Below are positions 36,329 through 46,212 of a DNA stretch of 64,000 bases, one piece after another. Location of the stretch: positions 6,354 through 70,353 of the forward strand of contig JAEYAR010000214.1 of the NCBI GenBank assembly GCA_023404715.1, in the 5' to 3' direction. The stretch is from Bacillota bacterium. GTDB lineage: Bacteria; Bacillota; Clostridia; Christensenellales; Aristaeellaceae. Under the pieces are notes generated by a model that saw only the letters and a program-made list of their open reading frames with translations, had not been told where the DNA came from and made no database searches. Position 1 is the stretch's first letter, and every line of letters begins with the position of its first letter. A program made the translations under genes and the position numbers.

Positions 36329-38155
36329 ATGCGAAGCGCCTACACGATTTTTAAACACCACCGGCTCGGCGACCCGTGCGTGACGGCGGGCGACCGCGCC
36401 TGCGTCATCGGCACGCAGGACGGCCTCTTTCCGGACATGGGCCACGCCATCCCGGGCGAGATGGGCGGCCTTTGGGCGGGGGATCTCAAGCTGTGCGACG
36501 GGTTTTTCCTCGCCATCGACGACGTGCCCCTACGCAGCTGCGATGCCTTTGAGGCGAGCCCGCAGTCGTGCACGTTCCACTACCGCATGCAGGGGGAGGG
36601 GCTGCACGTGGTGCGCAGCCAGTTCGTGCCCGACGGCGTCGCCGGGTGCGTGATCGACCTGCTGGTGGAAAACCTGCGGCCTGCGCCGCGCATGGCGGAA
36701 ATCTCCTTTACCGTGCGCACGGACATCCTGCCCGCCTACAGCGAGGAGCAGGACCGGGAGGTCGGGCGAGACGTGTGCGAGTACGACGAGCGCACGCTGG
36801 CGTTTTATGCGCGCGATACCCGCAATCCCTGGCATGTGTGCTGGGGCGCGGACAGGGACGTGCCCGTGCTCCTTTGGGATATGCCGGACGAAATCTACGG
36901 CTTTGGCAACACGCGAGGGCGGGGCATCAACGGGCGGCTCTTTTACCGCCTGCGTCTGGCCGCGGGCGGCCAGGCCAAGCTGCGCCTGTACGTGGCGGGC
37001 GGGCGCATCGCCCGTTCGCAGGCGGAAGATTTGATCGACGATTTGCGGGCAAACGCCGGGGAATTGTTTGGAAAGAAGCGCGCGCGTCTTTCTGTCATGG
37101 AGGCTTGCGCCAGCGCGGCGCTGCCGGACGCGGACATCGAGCGGGCCTGGAACTGGGCTTGCATGAACCTGGAATGGCTGATGCGCGCAGTGCCGGGCGG
37201 TACGCGCGCGGTCTGCGAGAACCTGCCCGAGGCGCCAGGCTTTTTCATGGGCGACAGCGAGGCCTCGCTCTCGGCGATGCTGCCGCTGGGCGGCGTGGAG
37301 ACGCTGGAGGCCGCGCTGCGCCTGCTGCGCGACGTGAGCCAGGAGGCGGACGGCCCCGCGGGCCGCGTGGTCGGCGGCATCGCGCCGGACGGGCGCGTAG
37401 CCTCGCCCGGGGACGCGCTGCAAAGCGCGCGCTTTGTATCGCTCGTTTGGCGTACGTTTGAATGGACGGGGCATGTGGACTTCCTCGCGGACATGATGCC
37501 CTTTCTCGCGCAGTGCATGCATTACATCCGGCGCGAGACGAGAAACTTTGAGGACGCTGCGCTCGTCTATCGCAAGACCGTGCGGCGCATCGCCATGCAG
37601 TACGCGGCGATGCTGGAGGCGCTCTGCTATCAGGGCGCGGAGGAATGGCGCGCGTTGGCGGCGGGCATCGAGGCGCCGGAGGAGGCCGCGCTCGCGCCGG
37701 ACGCCCCGCTCTCCAAGCAGGCTTTGTGGCACGGCGCGCGCGGACATGTCGAGCAGATGCTCGGGTGCGTGCGGCGCATCGCCTCCACGCTGACCGAGGG
37801 CATGCCCGGCGCGCTCGTGGACGAGGACGCAGGCCCCGGCGTGTTCGTGCAGGCCAAGGCCCCCGCCGGCATCGTCTGGCCGATGACGCGCTACCTTTTC
37901 GGCATCCACCCGCAGTCGCCGCGCCGCCTGATTCTCTGGGAGCCGCATACCCCCATCGGCTGGGACGGCTGGGCGCTCAAGGACCTGCGCATCGGCGACG
38001 CGACGTTCGACGTGAGCAGCCGCCGCCTCTCGCAGGGCAAGGCGGAGTATACGCTGCGCGCGAGCGAGCCGGGCTGGCGGGTCGCCGTCGTGCAGGACGG
38101 GGAAGAGAAGACGTACGAGCTGCCAGGCGAGCTGACGCTCGTGCTGGCGGACTGA
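36329..38155 (+). CDS. Six-hairpin glycosidase-like protein
   Basis: A 608-residue cytosolic protein with no signal peptide. Residues 1-240 form a beta-rich domain with tryptophan- and aspartate-rich strands; the rest looks like an alpha/alpha toroid of the six-hairpin glycosidase superfamily (IERAWNWACMNLEWLMRAV, then FMGDSEASLSAMLPL and FFWTG-like helices, ending in WEPHTPIGWDGWALKDLRIG). It resembles glycogen-debranching and GH78/GH127-type proteins in layout but I cannot name a family. AGGAGG precedes the start at 36329. Its position behind a polysaccharide cluster suggests action on that polymer or its precursors. Confidence 0.55.
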   Translation: MRSAYTIFKHHRLGDPCVTAGDRACVIGTQDGLFPDMGHAIPGEMGGLWAGDLKLCDGFFLAIDDVPLRSCDAFEASPQSCTFHYRMQGEGLHVVRSQFVPDGVAGCVIDLLVENLRPAPRMAEISFTVRTDILPAYSEEQDREVGRDVCEYDERTLAFYARDTRNPWHVCWGADRDVPVLLWDMPDEIYGFGNTRGRGINGRLFYRLRLAAGGQAKLRLYVAGGRIARSQAEDLIDDLRANAGELFGKKRARLSVMEACASAALPDADIERAWNWACMNLEWLMRAVPGGTRAVCENLPEAPGFFMGDSEASLSAMLPLGGVETLEAALRLLRDVSQEADGPAGRVVGGIAPDGRVASPGDALQSARFVSLVWRTFEWTGHVDFLADMMPFLAQCMHYIRRETRNFEDAALVYRKTVRRIAMQYAAMLEALCYQGAEEWRALAAGIEAPEEAALAPDAPLSKQALWHGARGHVEQMLGCVRRIASTLTEGMPGALVDEDAGPGVFVQAKAPAGIVWPMTRYLFGIHPQSPRRLILWEPHTPIGWDGWALKDLRIGDATFDVSSRRLSQGKAEYTLRASEPGWRVAVVQDGEEKTYELPGELTLVLAD

Positions 38156-38169
38156 CGGAGGCTGGAGAG

Positions 38170-38970
38170 ATGGCAAAGCTCGGTTTTATCGGCGCGGGCA
38201 ACATGGCCTGCGCGATCATCGGTGGCGTCGTCGCCAGCGGGATCGTCCCGGCGGGGGAGATCCTGGTGACCGCGGGGCACGAGGAGACCAGCGCGCGCGT
38301 GCGCACGCGCTTCGGGGTAAAGAGCGCGCGATCAAACGCGGCGCTGGCGCGGGAGAGCGAGTGCGTTCTGCTGTGCGTGAAGCCCATCGTCCTCCCGCAG
38401 GTGCTGGAGGAAGTCGCGGACGCGCTGCACGGCAAGCTGATCGTATCGATCGTCGCGGGATGGGATGTGGAGCGCCTGCGTCGGCATCTGCCGCACGACG
38501 CGCGCGTGATGCGCGTAATGCCCAACACGCCGCTGCTCGTGGGCGCGGGCATGTGCGTCTTCGACGCGCAGCATACGACGCGGCCGGAGGAATACGATTT
38601 TGTCAAGCGTCTGTTTGCCGCCGCGGGCGAAATCTGCGAGGTGGAGACGCACGCATTCAACGCGGCGACGGGCATCAGCGGCTGCGGCCCGGCGTTCGTC
38701 TATCAGTTCATCGAGGCGTTGGCCGACGGCGGCGTCAAAAACGGCGTGCCGCGAAAGCTCGCCTATCAATTGGCGGCGCAGACGGTGCTGGGCGCGGGCG
38801 CGATGGTGCTCAGGACGGGGGAACACCCCGGCGCGCTCAAGGACGCCGTGTGCTCGCCGGGCGGCACGACCATCGAGGGCGTGGCCGCGCTGGAGCGCGG
38901 CGGCTTGCGCGCGGCGGTCATCGACGCGGTGACGGCTACGGTGGAGAAGACCGCGAAACTCAAGGGTTGA
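38170..38970 (+). CDS. proC: Pyrroline-5-carboxylate reductase
   Basis: A 266-residue NAD(P)H enzyme catalysing the last step of proline synthesis. The Rossmann start is KLGFIGAGNMACAIIGG; the family signature GCGPAFVYQFIEALADGG...GEHPGALKDAVCSPGGTTIEG is complete near the C-terminus, with the conserved LKDxVxSPGGTTI loop. The start at 38170 has GGCTGGAGAG before it. It follows the glycosidase-like gene by 14 bases and may be carried along on the same transcript; no other proline gene is nearby. Confidence 0.97.
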   Translation: MAKLGFIGAGNMACAIIGGVVASGIVPAGEILVTAGHEETSARVRTRFGVKSARSNAALARESECVLLCVKPIVLPQVLEEVADALHGKLIVSIVAGWDVERLRRHLPHDARVMRVMPNTPLLVGAGMCVFDAQHTTRPEEYDFVKRLFAAAGEICEVETHAFNAATGISGCGPAFVYQFIEALADGGVKNGVPRKLAYQLAAQTVLGAGAMVLRTGEHPGALKDAVCSPGGTTIEGVAALERGGLRAAVIDAVTATVEKTAKLKG

Positions 38971-38983
38971 AAGGCTGGATCGC

Positions 38984-39763
38984 ATGAAGAAGATCATCGC
39001 GCTGTTTTTGGCGCTGTGGGTGCTGCCGGCGGGCGCGCTGGCCGGCAGGCTGGAGGTGACGCAGGGAACGCCGGCGGGCGCGTCGGCGCCCGTCGGCGAG
39101 GCGGCGACGCCGGAGGACGAGAGGGCGGCCCTGGCGCCGCCCGAAGCGCCGGACGAAGGGGCGCAGGGCGGCGAGATCCCGGAAAAGATACAAAGGTTCA
39201 TCGAGGTCGCCCGCGCGGAGTTCGAGGCCAACGACTGGGTGAAGCTTCCGAAAGACAACAAGTATACGGTGTGGTACTACGGCGACCACAGGCAGATCGG
39301 TTGGTGCTCCGTCTTCCTCATCTGGTGCGCGAACGAGGCGGGCATTCCGCTGTTCAAGAAGGACGCGGTGGAGATGCCGGACGACGGCGTCTTCTCCTGC
39401 ATCGAGGGGCGCGTGGGCAACGTGAAGCTCGGATTTGAGAGCGTGGGCCGCTGGACCGAGACGGAGCCGCCCAAGCCGGGCTACCTGGTCGTCTACGGCG
39501 TGCGCGGTTCCACGCCCTACACGCACATCGCCATGGTGGAGAGCGTAACGGAAATCGGCGAGGGCGTCTACGAACTGACGACGCTGGAGGGCAACATCAA
39601 TTCCACGGTCAAGCGCTACCGCTACCGCTACGACCTGACGCCGAAAAAGGCCTACCACAACATGTCCGTCGTGCCGGAGGACGAGCGCAGCGATGAGAAC
39701 TGCCAGTACAAGCTGCACAACGAAAAGTGGTACGTGTTCGGGTTTTGCAAGACGTGGGAATGA
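38984..39763 (+). CDS. Secreted CHAP-domain protein
   Basis: A 259-residue exported protein. A signal peptide (KKIIALFLALWVLPAGALAG) is followed by an Ala/Glu/Pro-rich linker and a CHAP-like cysteine peptidase/amidase domain: the nucleophile is in GWCSVFLIWCANEAG, the catalytic His in THIAMVESVTEIGEG, and an acidic residue in TTLEGNINSTV. Such proteins cut peptidoglycan cross-links or amide bonds. It ends at a strong terminator that overlaps its stop codon. Confidence 0.8.
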   Translation: MKKIIALFLALWVLPAGALAGRLEVTQGTPAGASAPVGEAATPEDERAALAPPEAPDEGAQGGEIPEKIQRFIEVARAEFEANDWVKLPKDNKYTVWYYGDHRQIGWCSVFLIWCANEAGIPLFKKDAVEMPDDGVFSCIEGRVGNVKLGFESVGRWTETEPPKPGYLVVYGVRGSTPYTHIAMVESVTEIGEGVYELTTLEGNINSTVKRYRYRYDLTPKKAYHNMSVVPEDERSDENCQYKLHNEKWYVFGFCKTWE

Positions 39764-39811
39764 GCATAAGAAAGGCGCAGAACGGCTGTTTCTGCGCCTT
39801 TCTTATGCTCA
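39761..39811. terminator. Bidirectional terminator, 22-bp perfect stem
   Basis: The arms 39761-39782 and 39790-39811 are exact reverse complements around seven bases. The left arm includes the CHAP gene stop codon. It separates converging transcripts of the CHAP gene and the YesN-like regulator. Confidence 0.9.
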
Positions 39812-39834
39812 TATTTATCATGATTGCGTAGGGT

Positions 39835-41355
39835 CTATGCCTTTTGCCGCTTTTTGTATTCCCGCGGGGAACAGCCCATCTCCTCGCGGAAGGCGCGGTT
39901 GAACTGCACGGGGTCCGGGTAGCCTACGCGCTCGCCGATCTCGTAAAACTTTTCATTCGTCTCGCGCATACGGCGGCAGGCCTCTTCGATGCGCGTGCGC
40001 CGCAGGTAATGGCTGAAGGGGATGCCGCAGGCCTTTTTAAACAGCGTGCTGACGTAGTTGGGGTGCAACGCGAGGTGTTCGGCAAGGCCGGTCAGCGTGA
40101 TGTCATGCGCGTAATGCTGCGCGATGAAGTGCTTGGCCCGCTCGACATGCTGCTCGTCTCGCGAGGAGGACTGCGTCTGCACCCGCTCGATGAGCAGATG
40201 CACGATGCGCGTCAGATCGCGCTGCAGGTCGGAACAGCTCGCCGCGCCCTGGATGCAGCGGACGGCGTCGTCCTGCGTGAGCTCCATCTGCCCGACGACG
40301 CGGATGAAGGCGCTGCTGCGCTGCAGAACAGCGTAAATCATCGCGCAAAGCAGCTGGCGCAACTGCTCTACCGGCGGTAGCTGATGGCATACGCGCTTCA
40401 GGAGCAGGTCGAACGGCCCGTCAAAGCCCGCGGCGTCGAGGCGGCAGACGGCGTCGGTCATCTGCGAAAAGAGCGGCGCATAGGGGTAACGTTCGGGCCC
40501 GTCGGCGCCGGGCAGGTCGTAAAACCGGCGGAGGAGCAGCACCTGGCATTCCTCCAGCCCGCGCAGCGCCTCGCATGCCGCCAGGGGCTTTGAGCATACC
40601 GCATCGGTAGAGCGGCGCGACAGCGCCCGCCGCGCCTCGCGGAAGGCCTCCAGCTGCGCCGGGGTGCGGTAAAAGAAGAGCGAGAGAAACAGGCGCTGCC
40701 ATTCGCCCTGCACCAGCACGCAGCCGTCCGCGAGCAGGGCGGAGAGCGCCTCCTCCCACTCGGCCTGCCAGGCCTGGCGCAGCAACGCGCCTACGGGCGC
40801 GGACCCGGCCGGAAGCGACGCGCAGACGACCAGGCGGTGCTGCGCGTGCAGGTGACAGTCGTCCATCAGACTCTGGGGCAGGCCGCCCTCGGCGCGCAGC
40901 AGCTGCTCGAGCGCATACTGCTGGCGATAGGAGCGCCTTTGGGCCGAGGAGACGGCAGCGGGGCGCGCGGGCGGCATGCGCTGGCGGCTGCGCAGCAAAA
41001 AGCCGTCGATTTGCAGATAAAAGTCCTCTTTGACGATGGGCTTGAGCAGGTAGTCGGAGGCCCCCAGCTTCATGGCCCGACGGACGAGCGCGTAGTCGTC
41101 AAAGCCGCTGATGACGATGACCTCGCCCTCGTAGCGCACCTCGCTCAGGCGCTCGAGCATCTCCAGGCCCGTCAGGACGGGCATCTTGATGTCGGCGAGG
41201 ATGAGCGCCGTGGGCTGCGCGCAGGCGAACTCGACCGCGCGCTGACCGTTCTCCGCCTGGTGCAGGGCGAATACGCCGGGGTAGCGCGCCTCGAGCATGG
41301 CGGCGATGGACGAGCGGATCGCCGCCTCATCGTCGACGATCAGAACCGGAATCAT
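39835..41355 (-). CDS. AraC-type response regulator, YesN-like
   Basis: A 506-residue regulator with an N-terminal receiver domain (phospho-acceptor Asp55 in LILADIKMP, the conserved Lys in DYLLKPI), a middle domain of about 250 residues and a C-terminal pair of AraC HTH motifs (TLTGLAEHLALHPNYVSTLF, then the FYEIGERVGYPDPVQFNRAF motif). This is the YesN plan. It is encoded one base after its kinase and likely activates the neighbouring GH3 and transport genes. Confidence 0.93.
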   Translation of the reverse strand: MIPVLIVDDEAAIRSSIAAMLEARYPGVFALHQAENGQRAVEFACAQPTALILADIKMPVLTGLEMLERLSEVRYEGEVIVISGFDDYALVRRAMKLGASDYLLKPIVKEDFYLQIDGFLLRSRQRMPPARPAAVSSAQRRSYRQQYALEQLLRAEGGLPQSLMDDCHLHAQHRLVVCASLPAGSAPVGALLRQAWQAEWEEALSALLADGCVLVQGEWQRLFLSLFFYRTPAQLEAFREARRALSRRSTDAVCSKPLAACEALRGLEECQVLLLRRFYDLPGADGPERYPYAPLFSQMTDAVCRLDAAGFDGPFDLLLKRVCHQLPPVEQLRQLLCAMIYAVLQRSSAFIRVVGQMELTQDDAVRCIQGAASCSDLQRDLTRIVHLLIERVQTQSSSRDEQHVERAKHFIAQHYAHDITLTGLAEHLALHPNYVSTLFKKACGIPFSHYLRRTRIEEACRRMRETNEKFYEIGERVGYPDPVQFNRAFREEMGCSPREYKKRQKA

Positions 41356-41356
41356 G

Positions 41357-43180
41357 CTATGCTTCCCCCCTTTCGGACGTTTGCTGCGGAGATGGCGATT
41401 TGGTCAGCATGCGCGGCACGCGCACGGTGATGAGCGTGCCTTCGCCCAGGATGGACCGAAGGGCGAGGCCGTAGCGGCTGCCATAGTAGAGACGGATGCG
41501 CCGGTTCGTATTGCGAAGGCCGATCGACGTGAAGGCGTCGTTCTTCCCCTCGATATAATCGCATAGAAGGGAGAGCTCCTCAGGCGCGATGCCGATGCCG
41601 TCGTCCGCGACGGTGAAGACGATGTCGTCCTCCTCCGCGTAACCCAATACGCGGATGCGCCCCTCCCCCTCGGTCATGGACATACCGTGGTAGATGGCGT
41701 TTTCCACCAGGGGCTGGAGCAGCAGCTTGATGATGAAGCAGGGCAGCAGGTCCGGCTCGACGTTTATCTGCACGGCGAGGCGGCCGTGAAAGTGCATCTG
41801 CTGCAGGCGGACGTAGTCGCGCAGGTTGGAGAGCTCCTGTTCGACGGTGACGGGCTCCGATTGCGCGGAGACGCCGTAGCGCAGCGTCTTGCCCAGCAGC
41901 GCGGCCATATCGGCCAGCTCCGGGCTGCCCTGCGCGAGCGCGGCGGCGCGGATGGTCTCCAGCGTGTTGTAGACGAAGTGCGGGTTGATCTGCGAGCGCA
42001 GCAGCTGCATCTCGGTCTGGGCCTGCAGCAGGTTTTTGCTATAGACCTCCTCGATGAGGCGCTGGATGTGCGCGGACATGGCGTTGAACGATTCGATCAG
42101 GCTATGCATCTCGTCGCGCGCGTCCTCGTCCTCGGCGGGCGAAAAATCCTCCTCCCGGATGCGCTCGCACACGCCCATCAGCTTGCCGATGGGTTCGCGG
42201 ATGCTCGAGACGAGCAGGCGCGTAAAGAGGAGCACGCTGAGCACGAAGAAGAGGAGCAGGCCGCCTAAGCCCAGCAGCTGCGTGCGGATGCCGCCCAGCA
42301 CGCAGCGAAGGGGCGTGCGCAGCGCGCAGAGGAGTCCGTCCTCGGAGCGATACGTCTGATAGATCGCGAAGCCTTCGCCACCCCGGAGGGCTTTGGTACT
42401 CAGCTGCCCGACGGGCAGATCGCGCAGCCTGGCGTATACGGAAGGCTCCAGCGCGCCGAAGAGCGCCTCGCCCTCGCTGCCCAGCACGCTGAGGCGCTGC
42501 TCGGGGTAGAGCCGGCCGAGCTCAAAGGACTCCTTCATGCCCGCAAGATCGATGCAGCACAGCGCGAACCCGACCGGGGCAAAGCGGTTGAGCTTCATGA
42601 TGGCGCGAACGCCGAGCAGGCAGTGCTCAGGGGTGGGCAGGCCGGTGATGAGCGCGGGGAGCTGCGAGGCCGTGAAGACGCGATAGCCGCCCTGCAAACG
42701 CAGCGCCTCCTCAAAGAGCGCGCTGGCAGGGTCGAGCGAGGCGATGCTATAGTAGATCGCGTCCGCCTTGCAGTAGACGAGCTGACCGCCCAGGTCGCTG
42801 ATGCCCAGCAGGGACGCGTCCGAATGCAGCACGAGCAGGTTCATCAGGTCCTGCTGCACGCTCCTGTAATACGAGATAAGCTGAGAGGTATCCGGCGTAT
42901 CGCTGCTCAAATAGTCGAAGACGGACGTGCTGCCGTAGGCGGCCTGCAGGACGGGGAACTTGGTGAGCATGTCGACCTCGGCGATGGCGGATTGCATCTG
43001 CCCAGAGGCCGCATACAAGAGCTGTGAACCGGAGAGGCGTAGGTTGTCCGCGATGCCCTGAATGGAGGAACGCACCGTGGCGGCGCAAAACAGCACGATC
43101 ACCGTCGTCTGCACGAGAAACAGGTACAGGAGGCGGGAAGCGACGGACGTCTTGCGCAGCAGCTTGATGAAGCGATTCAT
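41357..43180 (-). CDS. Sensor histidine kinase, YesM-like
   Basis: A 607-residue membrane kinase. An N-terminal helix (residues 13-35) and a second helix around residue 290 bracket an extracellular sensor of about 250 residues, a HAMP domain follows, then the His_kinase phospho-acceptor region MQLLRSQINPHFVYNTLE with His401, and an HATPase domain (VENAIYHGM, DDGIGIAPEE, GLRNTNRRIRLYYG). GGGGAGGTGTATC precedes the start. It pairs with the YesN-like regulator and probably senses an extracellular sugar, possibly with the nearby binding protein. Confidence 0.93.
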   Translation of the reverse strand: MNRFIKLLRKTSVASRLLYLFLVQTTVIVLFCAATVRSSIQGIADNLRLSGSQLLYAASGQMQSAIAEVDMLTKFPVLQAAYGSTSVFDYLSSDTPDTSQLISYYRSVQQDLMNLLVLHSDASLLGISDLGGQLVYCKADAIYYSIASLDPASALFEEALRLQGGYRVFTASQLPALITGLPTPEHCLLGVRAIMKLNRFAPVGFALCCIDLAGMKESFELGRLYPEQRLSVLGSEGEALFGALEPSVYARLRDLPVGQLSTKALRGGEGFAIYQTYRSEDGLLCALRTPLRCVLGGIRTQLLGLGGLLLFFVLSVLLFTRLLVSSIREPIGKLMGVCERIREEDFSPAEDEDARDEMHSLIESFNAMSAHIQRLIEEVYSKNLLQAQTEMQLLRSQINPHFVYNTLETIRAAALAQGSPELADMAALLGKTLRYGVSAQSEPVTVEQELSNLRDYVRLQQMHFHGRLAVQINVEPDLLPCFIIKLLLQPLVENAIYHGMSMTEGEGRIRVLGYAEEDDIVFTVADDGIGIAPEELSLLCDYIEGKNDAFTSIGLRNTNRRIRLYYGSRYGLALRSILGEGTLITVRVPRMLTKSPSPQQTSERGEA

Positions 43181-43213
43181 GATACACCTCCCCGTATGAA
43201 ATGCACTGCGTCT

Positions 43214-43242
43214 ATCATAGAAGAAAACGGCGAAAAAGGCAA
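43214..43242 (-). promoter_or_regulatory. Promoter of the YesM/YesN-like operon
   Basis: On the minus strand TTGCCT (43237-43242), 17 bases, TATGAT (43214-43219). Confidence 0.7.
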
Positions 43243-43286
43243 CGCGATTTGCTAGAAACTGACGGGCAAATCAATATTTTCCGCAT

Positions 43287-43324
43287 CAAGAAAGGGCCGC
43301 CGAGCGATAATCGCCCGGCAGCCC
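43287..43324 (-). terminator. Rho-independent terminator after the GH3 gene
   Basis: On the minus strand, GGGCTGCCGGGCGAT and ATCGCTCGGCGGCCC pair with single mismatches and are followed by TTTCTT. Confidence 0.85.
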
Positions 43325-43338
43325 CCACGGGTTTTGGC

Positions 43339-45834
43339 TTATTCTACGGTAAGTGTGGTGCTTAGATCGCCCACTGAAATGACGTGCTCGCCGGCATCCA
43401 GCGTCAGCTCATGGGTGATGACGCGGAACTGGCCCTCATCGAGCGCGACAAACCGCTCGGCGACCGGCGTATTGCCGTCCATAACCTGAACGGTCACATG
43501 GCCGTCGGCGCCGTTGTTCTTGGCGACGTAGTGGATTTCGAAGGGTACGCCGGCCTTTTGCTTGGCATTATGCACGTCCACAGAGGAACGTACGCGGCCA
43601 TTGGTCTCGCTCTGCGTGACGGTGGCCTCCTGCGGCACGGTCAGCAGGCTCAGCTCGATATCGGCGGCGGCGGTATAGCCCATGCCAAAGCCGGCCGTCC
43701 ACAGCACGTCGCCCAGATTGGTGGGCATGTCGATCGTGGGGTTCTCCTTGGCCAGCATCGCCATGTACAGACGCGTCGCGTCGTCCACGCCGATGTCCAT
43801 CTGCAGCTCGCCCCAGGAGAGGTTATAGTCGTCGGGATCGACGGCCACCTCGAAGAGCGTGCTTCCGGCGGGCTCCTTGACGCCGAAGAGCATTTCCGCG
43901 GTGATGTCCGCGTCGACGTAGCGATAGAAGGAGCCGACGGAAGCGCCGTGATCGGGCGTGTTCTTGTACGTCTGCATGAGAATCGCGTTGCAGTTCACGG
44001 CCTCAAACAGGCGCGGCTCGGTGGAGGCGACGTTGGTGCTTTCGGTGATGACTACGACGGGCTTTGCGGCGGCCAGGGCGTCTTCCATCATGTAGTCGTA
44101 GGCGTCGTCGAAGGATGTGATGTGGAAGACGCACAGATCCGCCTCTTCCATGGTCTCGACGATGGCGCCAAACGCACTGAGCGCGGCCAGATCGGCTTCC
44201 TTGATGGCGCCGTTGTTGCTATCCATATAAAGCTTCGCGCCCTGCGCCAGCGGGAGGATGCCGTCGTTCTTGAGCAGCACAGAGGACTTCACCATCACCT
44301 GCTCCTCCATCTGCGTGATTTCGGGGCGGCGGTAGGTATCGATCTCCTCGTTGCTCAGGGGAACGCTCTGCGCGGCCTTGTAGGCGTCGCTTCCGATGAT
44401 CGCCAGCGCGTCCTCCCAGTCGCGATAGGGGTCTTCAAAGCTGCCCAGGTTAAATTTCTGTGTCAGCACGCGGCCCACGTGTACGTCGAGGCTTTCGGGC
44501 GACACCAGGCCCTGCTTGACGGCTTCCACGATCAGGTCGGGCAGCGCCCGGTTGCTGCTTTCGGCATAGGCTTCGACGTCGATGCCCGGAACGGCGCCGT
44601 AGCAGCTGAACATATCGACGCCGGCGTTGAGGATGAGGGCATAGCGCTCTACGGCGTTCAACGTGGAGATATCGGTGCCGTCGGCGAGAATGCCGGTCTT
44701 GGACATGAGGCTGCCGATATCCAGCGGCCAGTCGAGACAGACGACGCCCGTGTAGCCCAACGTGTCGCGCAGGATGTCATAGGTATCCTTATCCATGTAG
44801 CTCTGCACGCCGGGGGTCACGCCCACGTTGTTGTTCGTCATCACCCACTGGGTGCCGGCGTCCACGACGGCTTTCCAGCCTACCAGCCAGCTGTCGATGA
44901 GATCCGCGGGGGACTTGGCGTTCACATATGCGTTGCGGCCGCCGCGGGCGATGAAGTGCTTGGAATGGGATTGAAAGTTTTGATCCTCATAGGCCCGGGT
45001 CTCGGCGGCGGACATCTGGGCGATGTAGTTGACGTCGTCGCCGTACCAGCTGCCGATTTCATTGCCATAGCCGTGGAAAACCTGGTGATAGCCGAGGGCT
45101 ACCGATTCCTTGGCGTATTCGGAGACCAGATTGTAAAGAAGTTCCGGATCCTGGGCGACGCCCAGCGCATAGTGGGGCATGTCGATCATACCGCCCCAGG
45201 TGTTGTAGCTGCGGTCGCCGGAGAAGGTCGCCGGGATGCCCAGCGGCGTATCCTCCGCCAAGGATTGGATCTTATTGAACAGATCCAACTGATCCTTGGG
45301 CGCGCCCGTCAGCGCCGCGATGAACGTCGTCACGTGCATATCTTGAATCTGATACGCGGTGGGCAGATAGGTGGCGTCGCCTACTTTGATCACCGGTTCG
45401 CGCTCGACGATGGCTTGATGCTCGGGGTTGATGGTGTTCGCGCTGCCGACGTCGTTCTGAAAGCCGGTGACGGCGGCGTTGAAGTCGGTCACGGTGCTTC
45501 CGTTTTTCCCCGCGACACAGGCGAAAATCAACGTGCCGGCCTTTTCACTCTCGCTCATCAAGGACAGCAGGTTCTCTACCCGCTCCGAGGTGGTCTTCCG
45601 ATAATCCTCGTACGCGTCCAGCTGGCCGTTGCCGTTCAGATCCTTGAAGTACAGGCCGTCCGCCTGGATAAAGGCGTCCTTAGACGCGGCGCTCAGCCTG
45701 GCCTGGCCGCCGTTGGCCTCGATATAGTAGAAGCCGGAGGCGCTTTCCAGGATAAGGGCATCCTCCGCCAGCCCCGAAAGGCCTATCGTCGAAACCATCA
45801 TGATCAGCGCCATGAACAACGAGAATCGCTTCAT
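43339..45834 (-). CDS. Secreted glycoside hydrolase family 3 protein
   Basis: An 831-residue exported GH3 enzyme (beta-glucosidase/beta-xylosidase type). A signal peptide ends near GLAEDA; it is followed by a calcium-binding-like FKDLNGNGQLDAYEDYR segment, the (alpha/beta)8 domain with the presumed nucleophile in TGVVCLDWPLDIG, then VGRVLTQKFNLGSFEDPY, and a second alpha/beta domain beginning KSSVLLKNDGILPL. The C-terminus is a beta-sandwich close to the fibronectin-III-like domain. The start at 45834 has GAGGGGGC before it. It is divergent from a sugar ABC operon and beside a YesMN pair. Confidence 0.92.
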   Translation of the reverse strand: MKRFSLFMALIMMVSTIGLSGLAEDALILESASGFYYIEANGGQARLSAASKDAFIQADGLYFKDLNGNGQLDAYEDYRKTTSERVENLLSLMSESEKAGTLIFACVAGKNGSTVTDFNAAVTGFQNDVGSANTINPEHQAIVEREPVIKVGDATYLPTAYQIQDMHVTTFIAALTGAPKDQLDLFNKIQSLAEDTPLGIPATFSGDRSYNTWGGMIDMPHYALGVAQDPELLYNLVSEYAKESVALGYHQVFHGYGNEIGSWYGDDVNYIAQMSAAETRAYEDQNFQSHSKHFIARGGRNAYVNAKSPADLIDSWLVGWKAVVDAGTQWVMTNNNVGVTPGVQSYMDKDTYDILRDTLGYTGVVCLDWPLDIGSLMSKTGILADGTDISTLNAVERYALILNAGVDMFSCYGAVPGIDVEAYAESSNRALPDLIVEAVKQGLVSPESLDVHVGRVLTQKFNLGSFEDPYRDWEDALAIIGSDAYKAAQSVPLSNEEIDTYRRPEITQMEEQVMVKSSVLLKNDGILPLAQGAKLYMDSNNGAIKEADLAALSAFGAIVETMEEADLCVFHITSFDDAYDYMMEDALAAAKPVVVITESTNVASTEPRLFEAVNCNAILMQTYKNTPDHGASVGSFYRYVDADITAEMLFGVKEPAGSTLFEVAVDPDDYNLSWGELQMDIGVDDATRLYMAMLAKENPTIDMPTNLGDVLWTAGFGMGYTAAADIELSLLTVPQEATVTQSETNGRVRSSVDVHNAKQKAGVPFEIHYVAKNNGADGHVTVQVMDGNTPVAERFVALDEGQFRVITHELTLDAGEHVISVGDLSTTLTVE

Positions 45835-45984
45835 GCTTGTGCCCCCTCTTTTCTTTTCCAACGGGTGTTTTTCCGTTCGTCGAGCGCGCACGGCCTCGGC
45901 CGATGACCGTGCGCCCCGCCCTGGCTTTGGTGGGTGGCGGCGGCGAAAACGCGCGAACCGCCAGACGGTTACCATCCTGCCTTG

Positions 45985-46013
45985 ATTATAAAATTCAAAA
46001 CCGTCGATTACAA
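45985..46013 (-). promoter_or_regulatory. Promoter of the GH3 gene
   Basis: On the minus strand TTGTAA (46008-46013), 17 bases, TATAAT (45985-45990). Confidence 0.85.
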
Positions 46014-46212
46014 GGGAATATTCGGCACAGGGGTATGTAATTTTGTAAACGCGCTGGCGATGGAGGTCGGGGGAATGCGAAGCAATCTCTGTTTGCCAGA
46101 AACTGTTCAATTCGGTGAGAATGGGAGGGTACGATGATGTGAAAACGATAAAAACCTGAAAAAAAGATAAAAAATATTTGAATCTGCAATGTTCTTCGCG
46201 CGTCATATTTTT

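Noticed and set aside
43384..45906. An 840-codon open frame on the plus strand
   Set aside because: It is the antisense shadow of the GH3 gene with no family-like sequence or start signal.
46140..46153. Possible catabolite-control (cre-like) site
   Set aside because: One or more mismatches to consensus and too far upstream of the -10 box to assign with confidence.
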